NCBI RefSeq assembly: GCF_026625985.1 | Contig: NZ_CP113116.1 | Span: forward strand, 310,001-374,000 | Length of the DNA: 64,000 nucleotides | Source of the DNA: Mycobacterium sp. Aquia_213 | GTDB lineage: Bacteria; Actinomycetota; Actinomycetes; Mycobacteriales; Mycobacteriaceae | Direction of reading: 5' to 3' | Shown: positions 24,499 to 62,668 of the stretch, in pieces | Position numbering within the stretch: position 1 is the stretch's first letter | How the letters are laid out: every line of letters starts with the position of its first letter | The notes under the pieces: generated by a model | What the model saw: only the letters and a program-made list of their open reading frames with translations | The model's database searches: none | What the model was told of the DNA's origin: nothing | Made by a program: the position numbers and the translations under genes

Positions 24499-24936
24499 AT
24501 GGCACAGGTCAGCGCAGCCAGCACCATCTTGATCACCGTCGAGCCCGGGGCCACGCTCGCCGCGGTGGCGGACTACCAGAACGTGCGCCCGAAGATCCTG
24601 TCCCCGCACTACAGCGAATACCAGGTCCTGCAGGGCGGACAGGGGCAGGGCACCGTCGTCAAGTGGAAGCTGCAGGCCACCAAATCACGCAGCCGCGACG
24701 TGCAAGCCAACGTTGACGTCGCCGGTCACAGCGTCATCGAGAAGGACGCGAACTCGTCGATGATCACCAACTGGACCGTGGCTCCGGCGGGCCCCGGATC
24801 TAGCGTGACCGTCAAAACCAGCTGGACGGGCGCGGGCGGTGTGAAGGGCTTTTTCGAGAAGACGTTTGCGCCGTTGGGGCTCAAGAAAATTCAGGGTGAG
24901 GTACTGGCCAACCTCAAGAAGGAACTCGAAGGCTAG
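24499..24936 (+). CDS. SRPBCC (START/Bet v 1-like) family protein, Rv3718c type
   Basis: A 145-residue protein from ATG 24499 (MAQVSAASTILITVEPGATL), with GGAGG at 24484-24488. It has the alternating strands and the long C-terminal helix (FFEKTFAPLGLKKIQGEVLANLKKELEG) of polyketide-cyclase/dehydrase-like SRPBCC proteins, which form a deep pocket for hydrophobic ligands. Its ligand is unknown. In M. tuberculosis the orthologue Rv3718c is followed directly by Rv3717. Here the stop is 3 bases from the stop of the giant synthetase gene, which marks one edge of the inserted gene. Confidence 0.85.
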   Translation: MAQVSAASTILITVEPGATLAAVADYQNVRPKILSPHYSEYQVLQGGQGQGTVVKWKLQATKSRSRDVQANVDVAGHSVIEKDANSSMITNWTVAPAGPGSSVTVKTSWTGAGGVKGFFEKTFAPLGLKKIQGEVLANLKKELEG

Positions 24937-24939
24937 GCC

Positions 24940-56115
<31,176 letters not shown>

Positions 56116-56616
56116 CCGACCGTCCCTACCCAAAAGGCTTACGCAATAAAGGCCCTGTCCGGTTCCGGCTTCCGCAGATTCGATGGCCGTATGTCAGTGC
56201 AGGAGCGTGCGATGCAGGCGAAAAGCACCGCGTCGACCGTCTCGTGGTGAACCGCTTACCCCCAGGCAGCGACATCCACGAAAGCCCACCCTGGGCGGTG
56301 CTGCTGGTCGTCGTTGACCTGGACGAAGTTGTCGCCGAAGGTTTGTTGCTCACCGATTCTCCCCGCACGTCTAATCGACATGAGTGGAACAAACCCTAGT
56401 GGACCAAAACGGGCTCCAACAGGGTTTCGGCAAAGTTCTTGATGTTAGCCACGCGTTCGCCGCGATTTTTCGCGCAGCCAGACTAGCTTTGCGAAACTGC
56501 TAGGGCCGCAAGCGATCTCGCCTCCTGGCAGCCCAAGCCGGGGGTCCCGCACAACTGACGTTCACGCTACCGGCTGTGCGGCATCGCCGCTACCCGAAAT
56601 CTCGGTGCAGCCGCCC
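56116..56616. other. 501-base region upstream of the NRPS gene, no supported gene
   Basis: The region lies between the NRPS start and the stop of the amidase gene, both on the minus strand, so it should hold the NRPS promoter and leader. Short open frames exist on both strands (for example a plus-strand frame reaching 56399), but none has a ribosome site or recognisable product. I see no clear -35/-10 pair, operator palindrome or mobile-element end. The part near 56440-56500 is less GC-rich than its surroundings. Confidence 0.5.
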
Positions 56617-57378
56617 TCAGCGCGCCTGACCCTGGGTGGCCAGGAAGCCTGCCACGCCGCGGACAAGTGCGTCGGCATACTTCTGCCGGCCATCCGGGGA
56701 CTCCATCAGCGCCGAATCGACGGGGTTCTTCATGTTGCCGCACTCGACCAGGATCGCGGGGTATTGCGCCAGGTTGAGGCCGGTCAGATCCGAGCGCCCG
56801 TACAGGCCGCCCTGGCCGATGTAGGTGGCCGGCGGGATACCGGCGGCCTGCATCTGGTCACGCATGATCCGCGCATACTGCACCGACGGTCCGGCCTGCA
56901 CCTGGTTGAGCGGCGGGGCCGAATAGTTGACGTGGAATCCCCGCCCGGACGGTGGTCCGCCGTCGGCGTGGATGCTCAGGATCGCGTTGGGCCGCAACGA
57001 GTTGGCCACGTTGGCGCGCTCATCGATACACGGTCCCAGTGCGGTGTCGTTGCCGCGGGACAGGGCGGTCCTGACACCGAGTGCTGTGAGCGCGGCGCGA
57101 ACCCGCAGCGCGGTGTCCCAGGTGAACGTGTGCTCCATATAGCCGCTGTTGGTCGCGGTTCCGCTGGTCTGGCAGTCCTTGGTGCCGCCGCGGCCGGTGG
57201 TGACCTGCCGGCCGATGGAGGCGTCGTTGGCACCGTTGTGGCCGGGGTCGATGAAAACGACCATGCCGGCGATGCTGGACGGGACTGCGGTCGCGGTCGG
57301 AATGATGATCGTCGAAGCAGCAACAATCATTCCGACGATCGTTTTGATCCCGACACGCCTGCTCACTGGTAGGTCCAC
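56617..57378 (-). CDS. ami1: Zinc N-acetylmuramoyl-L-alanine amidase (Rv3717/Ami1 type)
   Basis: A 253-residue secreted amidase_3 protein from GTG 57378. An N-terminal hydrophobic signal (GIKTIVGMIVAASTIIIP) is followed by the catalytic domain. The zinc ligands and catalytic Glu are visible: His47 in DPGHNG, Glu82 in YMEHTF, His137 in SIHADGG and Glu212 in LVECGN. Their spacing is the same as His35, Glu70, His125 and Glu200 of M. tuberculosis Rv3717, shifted by 12. The enzyme cuts the bond between muramic acid and the stem peptide and helps daughter cells separate. In M. tuberculosis its gene adjoins Rv3718c; here the NRPS gene lies between. Confidence 0.93.
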   Translation of the reverse strand: MDLPVSRRVGIKTIVGMIVAASTIIIPTATAVPSSIAGMVVFIDPGHNGANDASIGRQVTTGRGGTKDCQTSGTATNSGYMEHTFTWDTALRVRAALTALGVRTALSRGNDTALGPCIDERANVANSLRPNAILSIHADGGPPSGRGFHVNYSAPPLNQVQAGPSVQYARIMRDQMQAAGIPPATYIGQGGLYGRSDLTGLNLAQYPAILVECGNMKNPVDSALMESPDGRQKYADALVRGVAGFLATQGQAR

Positions 57379-57476
57379 GGCGCAAAGGTAACGTTGTGCG
57401 GTCTACGCTGGGTGTTTCGAATCGCCGGACGTCCACAGGCGAAACCAACTCGAGACCAAGATGCGAGGGGATTGTC

Positions 57477-57827
57477 ATGCAACCCGGAGGCGATATGTCG
57501 GCGCTGCTCGCCCAGGCGCAGCAGATGCAGCAAAAGCTCATGGCAGCGCAGCAACAACTCGCCAACGCCGAGATCCGCGGTCAGGCCGGTGGCGGCTTGG
57601 TCGAGGCGGTCGTCAAAGGCAGCGGTGAGGTCGTCGCGGTGAAGATCGATCCATCGGTCGTCGACCCTTCCGACATCGAGACGCTGCAGGACTTGATCGT
57701 CGGAGCCATGGTGGACGCCTCCAAGCAGGTCACCAAAATGGCACAGGAGCAGTTGGGGTCGTTGACCGCCGGGTTGACCGCGCCACCGGCGCCACCGGGC
57801 CCACCGACTCAGATACCGGGGCTTTGA
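57477..57827 (+). CDS. YbaB/EbfC family nucleoid-associated protein
   Basis: A 116-residue protein from ATG 57477 (MQPGGDMSALLAQAQQMQQK), with GAGGGGA just before it; the frame upstream is not part of the family. The Gln-rich N-terminal helix, the strand EIRGQAGGGLVEAVVKGSGEVVAVKIDP and the helix DIETLQDLIVGAMVDASKQV are the standard YbaB core, followed by a Pro-rich tail. YbaB binds DNA as a dimer. It is encoded with recR in most bacteria, here 12 bases upstream, which suggests a shared transcript and a link to recombination or replication. Confidence 0.93.
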   Translation: MQPGGDMSALLAQAQQMQQKLMAAQQQLANAEIRGQAGGGLVEAVVKGSGEVVAVKIDPSVVDPSDIETLQDLIVGAMVDASKQVTKMAQEQLGSLTAGLTAPPAPPGPPTQIPGL

Positions 57828-57839
57828 CCTCCTACCGAC

Positions 57840-58451
57840 ATGTTTGAGGGACCGGTCCAGGATCTGATCGACGAGCTCGGCAAGTTGCCGGGCATCGGGC
57901 CAAAGAGCGCGCAGCGCATCGCTTTTCACTTGTTGTCGGTCGAGCCGCCGGACATCGACCGACTCACCGCCGTGCTGGCGAAGGTCCGCGACGGCGTCCG
58001 CTTCTGCGCGGTGTGCGGCAATGTTTCCGACGACGAGCGTTGCCGGATCTGCGCCGATCCGCGCCGGGACGGCTCGCAGGTTTGTGTCGTCGAGGAACCC
58101 AAGGACGTCCAGGCCGTCGAGCGGACACGCGAATTCCGGGGCCGCTACCACGTCCTGGGCGGCGCGCTCGATCCACTGTCCGGGGTGGGCCCCGATCAGT
58201 TGCGGATCCGCGAGCTGCTCGGCCGCATCGGCGAGCGGGTCGATGGTGTGGACATCACCGAGGTGATCATCGCGACCGACCCCAACACCGAGGGGGAGGC
58301 GACGGCTACCTACCTGGTCCGGGTGCTGCGCGACATTCCCGGCCTGACCGTCACGCGTATCGCCTCCGGGCTGCCGATGGGCGGTGACTTGGAGTTCGCC
58401 GACGAGCTGACCCTGGGCCGCGCCCTCACCGGCCGCCGGTCCATGGTCTGA
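57840..58451 (+). CDS. recR: Recombination mediator protein RecR
   Basis: A 203-residue protein with the complete RecR layout: helix-hairpin-helix (LGKLPGIGPKSAQRIAFHLL), the four-Cys zinc finger at Cys56, Cys59, Cys68 and Cys71, a Toprim domain (VCVVEEPKDVQAVERT, then DITEVIIATDPNTEGEATA) and the C-terminal RIASGLPMGGDLEFADELTL. RecR works with RecO (and RecF) to load RecA on single-stranded DNA during gap and break repair. Start ATG 57840 follows the ybaB stop by 12 bases. Confidence 0.97.
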   Translation: MFEGPVQDLIDELGKLPGIGPKSAQRIAFHLLSVEPPDIDRLTAVLAKVRDGVRFCAVCGNVSDDERCRICADPRRDGSQVCVVEEPKDVQAVERTREFRGRYHVLGGALDPLSGVGPDQLRIRELLGRIGERVDGVDITEVIIATDPNTEGEATATYLVRVLRDIPGLTVTRIASGLPMGGDLEFADELTLGRALTGRRSMV

Positions 58452-58455
58452 CGCG

Positions 58456-59115
58456 TTACTTGGTCACGACGGCGAAGTTGTCGCCGGCGGCCCACGCCTC
58501 TTCGAACGTCGCGATCGACACCTGCTCGTCACGGCCCGTGGGCACGCCGCTGTCGTTGAGGTGCACCACCCCGGCGTCGGTGTCGATACCGATGACGACG
58601 ACGAAGTGGTTTTGCTTGGCGCGGTCCCCGGCGTCGTTCCAGATGACGTGGTCGTTCACCCCGACGATCACCTTGCGTCCGTTATCGAGGTCGCGCGCCA
58701 GCCCTTTGGTATCGGGGTGGACGGCGTCGGCGTGGACGCCGTAATGCGCTAAGAGCGGCACCAGGTCTTTGTTGCTTGTCCTGCTGCCGGGGCGGTAGAT
58801 CGGCCCGGGGTGCGCGGCGCTCGGAATGTTTCCCGCCGCGGCGTTGATCTCGTCCTCGGCGGGCTCGTGGCCGCTGATCTGGCCGATCACGTCGGCCACC
58901 GCCATCTCCCCGCAGTCGAGATGCTGTTGCTGATAGCGCCAGTAGGGCGCGGCGGCGTCCGGGTCGCCATGCATCCCGGGGTCGGTATGCGGGGCGGGAG
59001 CGCCCGGGGCGGCGTGGACACCGGCGATTCCACCCGCCCAGCCCGCGGCTGCTGCGGTCAACAACGCCGCGAACACGCCGACGCGTGCCGTCCTGGTCAT
59101 GGTGCTGCCGGTCAT
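58456..59115 (-). CDS. Secreted C39-like peptidase domain protein
   Basis: A 219-residue protein with a signal sequence (RVGVFAALLTAAAAGWAGG, cleavage probably near VHA-AP). The mature part has the papain-like C39 arrangement: Cys68 in QHLDCGEMAVADV, His in QNHFVVVIGID and Asp in VVHLNDSGVP. Secreted single-domain C39-like proteins occur in mycobacteria without an ABC transporter and have no proven substrates. ATG 59115 or 59100 may be the start. It converges with recR, 4 bases apart. Confidence 0.8.
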   Translation of the reverse strand: MTGSTMTRTARVGVFAALLTAAAAGWAGGIAGVHAAPGAPAPHTDPGMHGDPDAAAPYWRYQQQHLDCGEMAVADVIGQISGHEPAEDEINAAAGNIPSAAHPGPIYRPGSRTSNKDLVPLLAHYGVHADAVHPDTKGLARDLDNGRKVIVGVNDHVIWNDAGDRAKQNHFVVVIGIDTDAGVVHLNDSGVPTGRDEQVSIATFEEAWAAGDNFAVVTK

Positions 59116-59225
59116 GGGGCCCTCTTTTCTCGAGCCGCCGCAGGTCGCGTCGGTGTCGAGAACAGGGTTGGGTACGGCCCTAGAAGGAATCTTGTTGCGC
59201 AGCTAGGCGAGCCGCATCGGCGTCC

Positions 59226-59660
59226 TCAGGCTTTGCTCAATTGGAATTGCCTGGTAAAGGTCTTGCCCGGCGCTCCACTACACGCGTCTGACGTCGTCGT
59301 CTGGCCTTCTCCGGCAAGCGATACGGCATCGAAGCTGTAGTTGACGGTCGCCGGGGCCGATGCGCCGTTCGGGCACGGCACCTGCGCCGTCCCGCTGTGC
59401 GTCCATCGTCCATTGGCGAGTTGGAATTCCCAGCTGATGACGAAAGTCCCGCCGTCTTGCGAGGTCGCCCGGGTGCAGTCGGATCCGCACGGGACGAAGA
59501 ACCAGGCGGTCGGTTTGTCGCTGTTCGCGTACAGCACGTTGTACCGGCCGTTCAGGACCTCTGGGTCGGCGTTCGCCGCCGCCGACGACGCGATGAGCGC
59601 AGCCGCGCCGAGCAGTGCGGCTGCCAGTCTCGGGCTGATTTTCGCCCTCTCGGCCCGCAC
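59226..59660 (-). CDS. Secreted protein of unknown function (mycobacterial)
   Basis: The 144-residue protein starts at GTG 59660 (VRAERAKISPRLAAALLGAA), with a signal sequence ending near AANA-DPE. The mature part begins VLNGRYNVLYANSDKPTAW and contains four cysteines (FVPCGSDCTRATSQDGG, AQVPCPNGAS, TTSDACSGAPG) that may form two disulfides. The WEFQLANGRWTHSGT and YSFDAVSLAGEG stretches suggest a small beta-rich fold. Related secreted proteins are numerous in mycobacteria, without known function. The start lies 2 bases after the gatD stop, so it may be cotranscribed with murT-gatD. Confidence 0.75.
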   Translation of the reverse strand: MRAERAKISPRLAAALLGAAALIASSAAANADPEVLNGRYNVLYANSDKPTAWFFVPCGSDCTRATSQDGGTFVISWEFQLANGRWTHSGTAQVPCPNGASAPATVNYSFDAVSLAGEGQTTTSDACSGAPGKTFTRQFQLSKA

Positions 59661-59662
59661 GG

Positions 59663-60370
59663 TTAGCGCGCCGCCAGTCGTTCGCGGCGCAGCAGGTCCA
59701 CCTCGGGCAGGTCCAGCGGCGCCAGCTCGCCCACCACCTTGCTCAGCAGCAGGTCGGCCAGCTCCGGGTTGCGGGCCAGACACGGCCCGTGCAGGTAGGT
59801 CGCGACGACGCTGCCCTGGATCACGCCGTCGAAACCGTCGCCGAGACGGTTGCCCGCGCCCTTGACCACCGCGCCCAACGGCGACGCCTCGGGGCCCAGC
59901 ACGGTGCCGCCGCGGTGGTTCTCAAACCCGGTGAGCCGCTGGGTCAACCCCGCCAGCAACGGCGTGCTCACCAGCTCGCCGATCGTGCGCGCCTGCTGCG
60001 GAGAGGTCGTCACATCCAGCATCCCCACGCCGTCGACCCGTTCCCCGGATGACGTCTCGTACCAGTGCCCGAGCACCTGGACCGCGGCGCAGATCGATAG
60101 CACGGGTGCGCCGCGCTGCGCGGCGAGCTGCAGGCCCGGGTAGCGCAGCAGGTGCCGGGTGGCCAGCCGCTGCGCGTAGTCCTCGGCGCCGCCCAGGGTG
60201 TACAGGTCCAGGGACTCCGGCACCGGGTCGTCCAGCGTGATCTCGACGATCTCGGCGGCGATACCCCGCAGCAGTAGCCGTTGCCGCAGCACGACCGCGT
60301 TGCCGCCGTCGCCGTAGGTGCCCATCACGTCGGGCAACACCAGCCCGATCCGCAGCGTCGAGTCAGCCAT
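59663..60370 (-). CDS. gatD: GatD, glutaminase subunit of lipid II isoglutaminyl synthase
   Basis: A 235-residue class I glutamine amidotransferase-like protein from ATG 60370 (MADSTLRIGLVLPDVMGTYG). The nucleophile is Cys94 in LSICAAVQVLG and the partner is His194 in TYLHGPCL, as in characterised GatD. It supplies ammonia from glutamine to MurT, which amidates D-Glu of the peptidoglycan stem. The start overlaps the end of murT by 8 bases, which fits an obligate heterodimer. Confidence 0.94.
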   Translation of the reverse strand: MADSTLRIGLVLPDVMGTYGDGGNAVVLRQRLLLRGIAAEIVEITLDDPVPESLDLYTLGGAEDYAQRLATRHLLRYPGLQLAAQRGAPVLSICAAVQVLGHWYETSSGERVDGVGMLDVTTSPQQARTIGELVSTPLLAGLTQRLTGFENHRGGTVLGPEASPLGAVVKGAGNRLGDGFDGVIQGSVVATYLHGPCLARNPELADLLLSKVVGELAPLDLPEVDLLRRERLAAR

Positions 60371-61592
60371 GCCGTGCCAATGCTCGGTGCAGCTGCAGGA
60401 AGGCGGTGTAGTTGGCGACGACCTCCACCCGTCCGGGCGGGCAGGACGCGATCGCCGCCAGGGTGTCGTGCAGCAGGGTGTGCTCGACACCCGCGTACCC
60501 CAGGCGCACGGCCAGATCGGTGCCGCGTTCGCCGGCGGCCACCACCGCCGTCTCCTCGAAGTGCTCGAAGCGCACATCCCACAGCCAGGACAGGTCCTCG
60601 CCGTCGGGCACCTGCCCGTTGACCGAGATGACCACCCCGGCCGCGTGCTTGTCGACCATCGACAGCGCCTCCTGCCAGCCGGCCGGGTTCTTGGCCAGCA
60701 GAATGCGGGCGTCGTGCTGGCCGAGGCGCACGGTCCGGTAGCGGCCCGCGACCTCGTCCACGCCCGACACGGCCGCCACCGCCTTAGCGGGATCGGCGCC
60801 CAGCGCGACGGCGGCCGCGACGGCCTGGGCGGCATTGCCCCGGTTCACCGCGCCGGGCAGTGCCAGCCGCATCGGCAAGGCCAGCCCGTCGGGCCCGTAC
60901 AACGTGTCGTCGTCGAACCACCACTGCGGGCTGGGCCGCTTGAAGTCGGCGCCGGTGGAATACCAGTGGCCCTGGTCGCGGACGATCACCTCGCCGCTGC
61001 GCGGGCAGCTGACCGAGTCGTTCGCCCACGCGCCGCCGGCGGCCACCCACACCACGTTGGGGCTGTCGTAGGCGGCCGAGGTCATCAGCACGTCGTCGCA
61101 GTTGGCGACGACGACGGCGTTGGGGTGGCGGGCCAGGCCGGCGCGCAGCGTGCGTTCGATCACGTTGATCTCGCCGACCCGGTCCAGCTGATCGCGGGAC
61201 AGGTTGAGCAGCACGATGACGCTGGGCTCGACGGCGTCGGATACGTGCGGCACGTGCATCTCGTCGACTTCCAGGGCCGCGAGCCCCGCGCCGCGGTCGG
61301 CGGCCAGCGCGGCCACCAGGCCGGCGTCCATGTTGGCGCCCTCGGCGTTGGTGGCGACCGAGCCCAGCGTGCCGAGCGCGGCCGCGGTCATCCGGGTGGT
61401 CGTGGACTTGCCGTTGGTGCCGGTGACGACGACCGTGCGCCGTCCCGCACCGAGCTGGCGCAGGATCGAGCGGTCCAGCGTCATCGCGACCAGGCCGCCG
61501 ATCATCGCGCCGGCGCCGCGTCCGGTCAGCCGCGACGCCCAGCGCGCGCTCGCTCCCGCGGAGAGGGCCAGGCGGGCGCGGGCGGTCAGCAT
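60363..61592 (-). CDS. murT: MurT, ATP-dependent ligase subunit of lipid II isoglutaminyl synthase
   Basis: A 409-residue Mur-ligase-like protein. The ATP site is GTNGKST at residues 58-64, and the central domain has LEVDEMHVPHV and VIVLLNLSRDQLDR. The C-terminal DUF1727 region (about 300-409), which replaces the usual Mur C-terminal domain and contacts GatD, reads ILLAKNPAGWQEALSMV. MurT converts the alpha-carboxyl of D-Glu in lipid II to the amide. It lies upstream of gatD in one unit. Confidence 0.94.
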   Translation of the reverse strand: MLTARARLALSAGASARWASRLTGRGAGAMIGGLVAMTLDRSILRQLGAGRRTVVVTGTNGKSTTTRMTAAALGTLGSVATNAEGANMDAGLVAALAADRGAGLAALEVDEMHVPHVSDAVEPSVIVLLNLSRDQLDRVGEINVIERTLRAGLARHPNAVVVANCDDVLMTSAAYDSPNVVWVAAGGAWANDSVSCPRSGEVIVRDQGHWYSTGADFKRPSPQWWFDDDTLYGPDGLALPMRLALPGAVNRGNAAQAVAAAVALGADPAKAVAAVSGVDEVAGRYRTVRLGQHDARILLAKNPAGWQEALSMVDKHAAGVVISVNGQVPDGEDLSWLWDVRFEHFEETAVVAAGERGTDLAVRLGYAGVEHTLLHDTLAAIASCPPGRVEVVANYTAFLQLHRALARHG

Positions 61593-61674
61593 GCGCGCAG
61601 TTTATGTGGCGCCAACTGGCGACACGACCGCGCAGCGACCGAGCGATGTCGGTCCGGCGTGCGATTCTCAGTTC

Positions 61675-62667
61675 ATGAACCCGATCTCCTGGGGTCTTCC
61701 GGCAGGCGAGCCGCCCACGGGCTGGGCCGTCATCGACGTCGAGACCTCGGGTTTCCGGCCCGGTCAGGCCCGGATCATCAGCCTTGCGGTGCTCGGCCTC
61801 GACGCGGCGGGCCGCGTCGAGCAATCCGTCGTCAGCCTGCTCAACCCCGGGGTGGACCCCGGTCCCACTCACGTGCACGGGCTGACCGCCGCCATGCTCG
61901 AGGACCAGCCGCAGTTCGGCGACATCATCGGTGACGTGATCGAGGTGCTGCGCGGCCGCACGCTGGTGGCACACAACGTCGCGTTCGACTACGCCTTCTT
62001 GGCCGCCGAGTCCGAGCTCACCCGCACCGAACTTCCCGTCGACAGCGTCATGTGCACGGTCGAGCTGGCCCGGCGACTCAATCTCGGTGTCGAGAACCTG
62101 CGGCTGGAGACCCTCGCCGCGCACTGGGGCGTGACCCAGGAGCGGCCGCACGACGCCTTCGACGATGCGATGGTGTTGACCGGCGTTCTGGCGTCCGCGC
62201 TCGATCGGGCGCGCGAACACGACATCTGGCTGCCGGTGCGTCCGGTCACCCGCCGCCGCTGGCCCAACGGCCGGGTGACCCACGACGAGCTGCGCCCGCT
62301 GAAAGCGCTTGCCTCCCGGATGCCCTGCCCCTATCTCAACCCCGGGCCATTTGTCCGCGGCAGGCCGCTGGTCCAGGGCATGCGGGTGGCGCTGGCCGCC
62401 GAGGTGCGCCGCACCCACGAGGAGCTCGTCGAGCGTATCCTGCACGCGGGGCTGGCCTACACCGATGTCGTCGACCGCGAGACCTCACTGGTGGTCTGCA
62501 ACGCCGCCGAGCCCGAGCAGGGCAAGGGCTACCAGGCCCAGCAGCTGGGCGTGCCGGTGGTGTCCGACGCACAGTTCATGGACGGCGTGGGCACCGTGAT
62601 CGGCGGCACCAGCATGGAGGAGTTCGTCGACGCTACGAGCGCCGACGACCAGCTCGCGCTGTTCTGA
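61675..62667 (+). CDS. DnaQ-like 3'-5' exonuclease with C-terminal BRCT domain
   Basis: A 330-residue protein from ATG 61675 (MNPISWGLPAGEPPTGWAVI); the open frame upstream overlaps murT antisense and is rejected. The DEDDh motifs are Asp21 and Glu23 in VIDVETSG, the Asp in HNVAFDYAFL, and His/Asp in HDAFDDAMV. The C-terminal part (VRGRPLVQGMRVALAA to the end, with VVCNAAEPEQGKGYQAQQLGVPVV) is a BRCT-like fold. It corresponds to Rv3711c, annotated dnaQ. Mycobacterial proofreading is mainly done by the DnaE1 PHP domain, so a repair or accessory role is more likely. Confidence 0.88.
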   Translation: MNPISWGLPAGEPPTGWAVIDVETSGFRPGQARIISLAVLGLDAAGRVEQSVVSLLNPGVDPGPTHVHGLTAAMLEDQPQFGDIIGDVIEVLRGRTLVAHNVAFDYAFLAAESELTRTELPVDSVMCTVELARRLNLGVENLRLETLAAHWGVTQERPHDAFDDAMVLTGVLASALDRAREHDIWLPVRPVTRRRWPNGRVTHDELRPLKALASRMPCPYLNPGPFVRGRPLVQGMRVALAAEVRRTHEELVERILHAGLAYTDVVDRETSLVVCNAAEPEQGKGYQAQQLGVPVVSDAQFMDGVGTVIGGTSMEEFVDATSADDQLALF

Positions 62668-62668
62668 C

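Noticed and set aside
58456..59115. C39 domain as part of a bacteriocin exporter
   Set aside because: There is no ABC transporter domain or precursor peptide gene; a signal peptide points to a stand-alone secreted protein.
61204..61674. N-terminal extension of the DnaQ-like protein
   Set aside because: It is antisense to murT and has a Ser/Ala/Arg-rich shadow composition; the family starts at MNPISWG.
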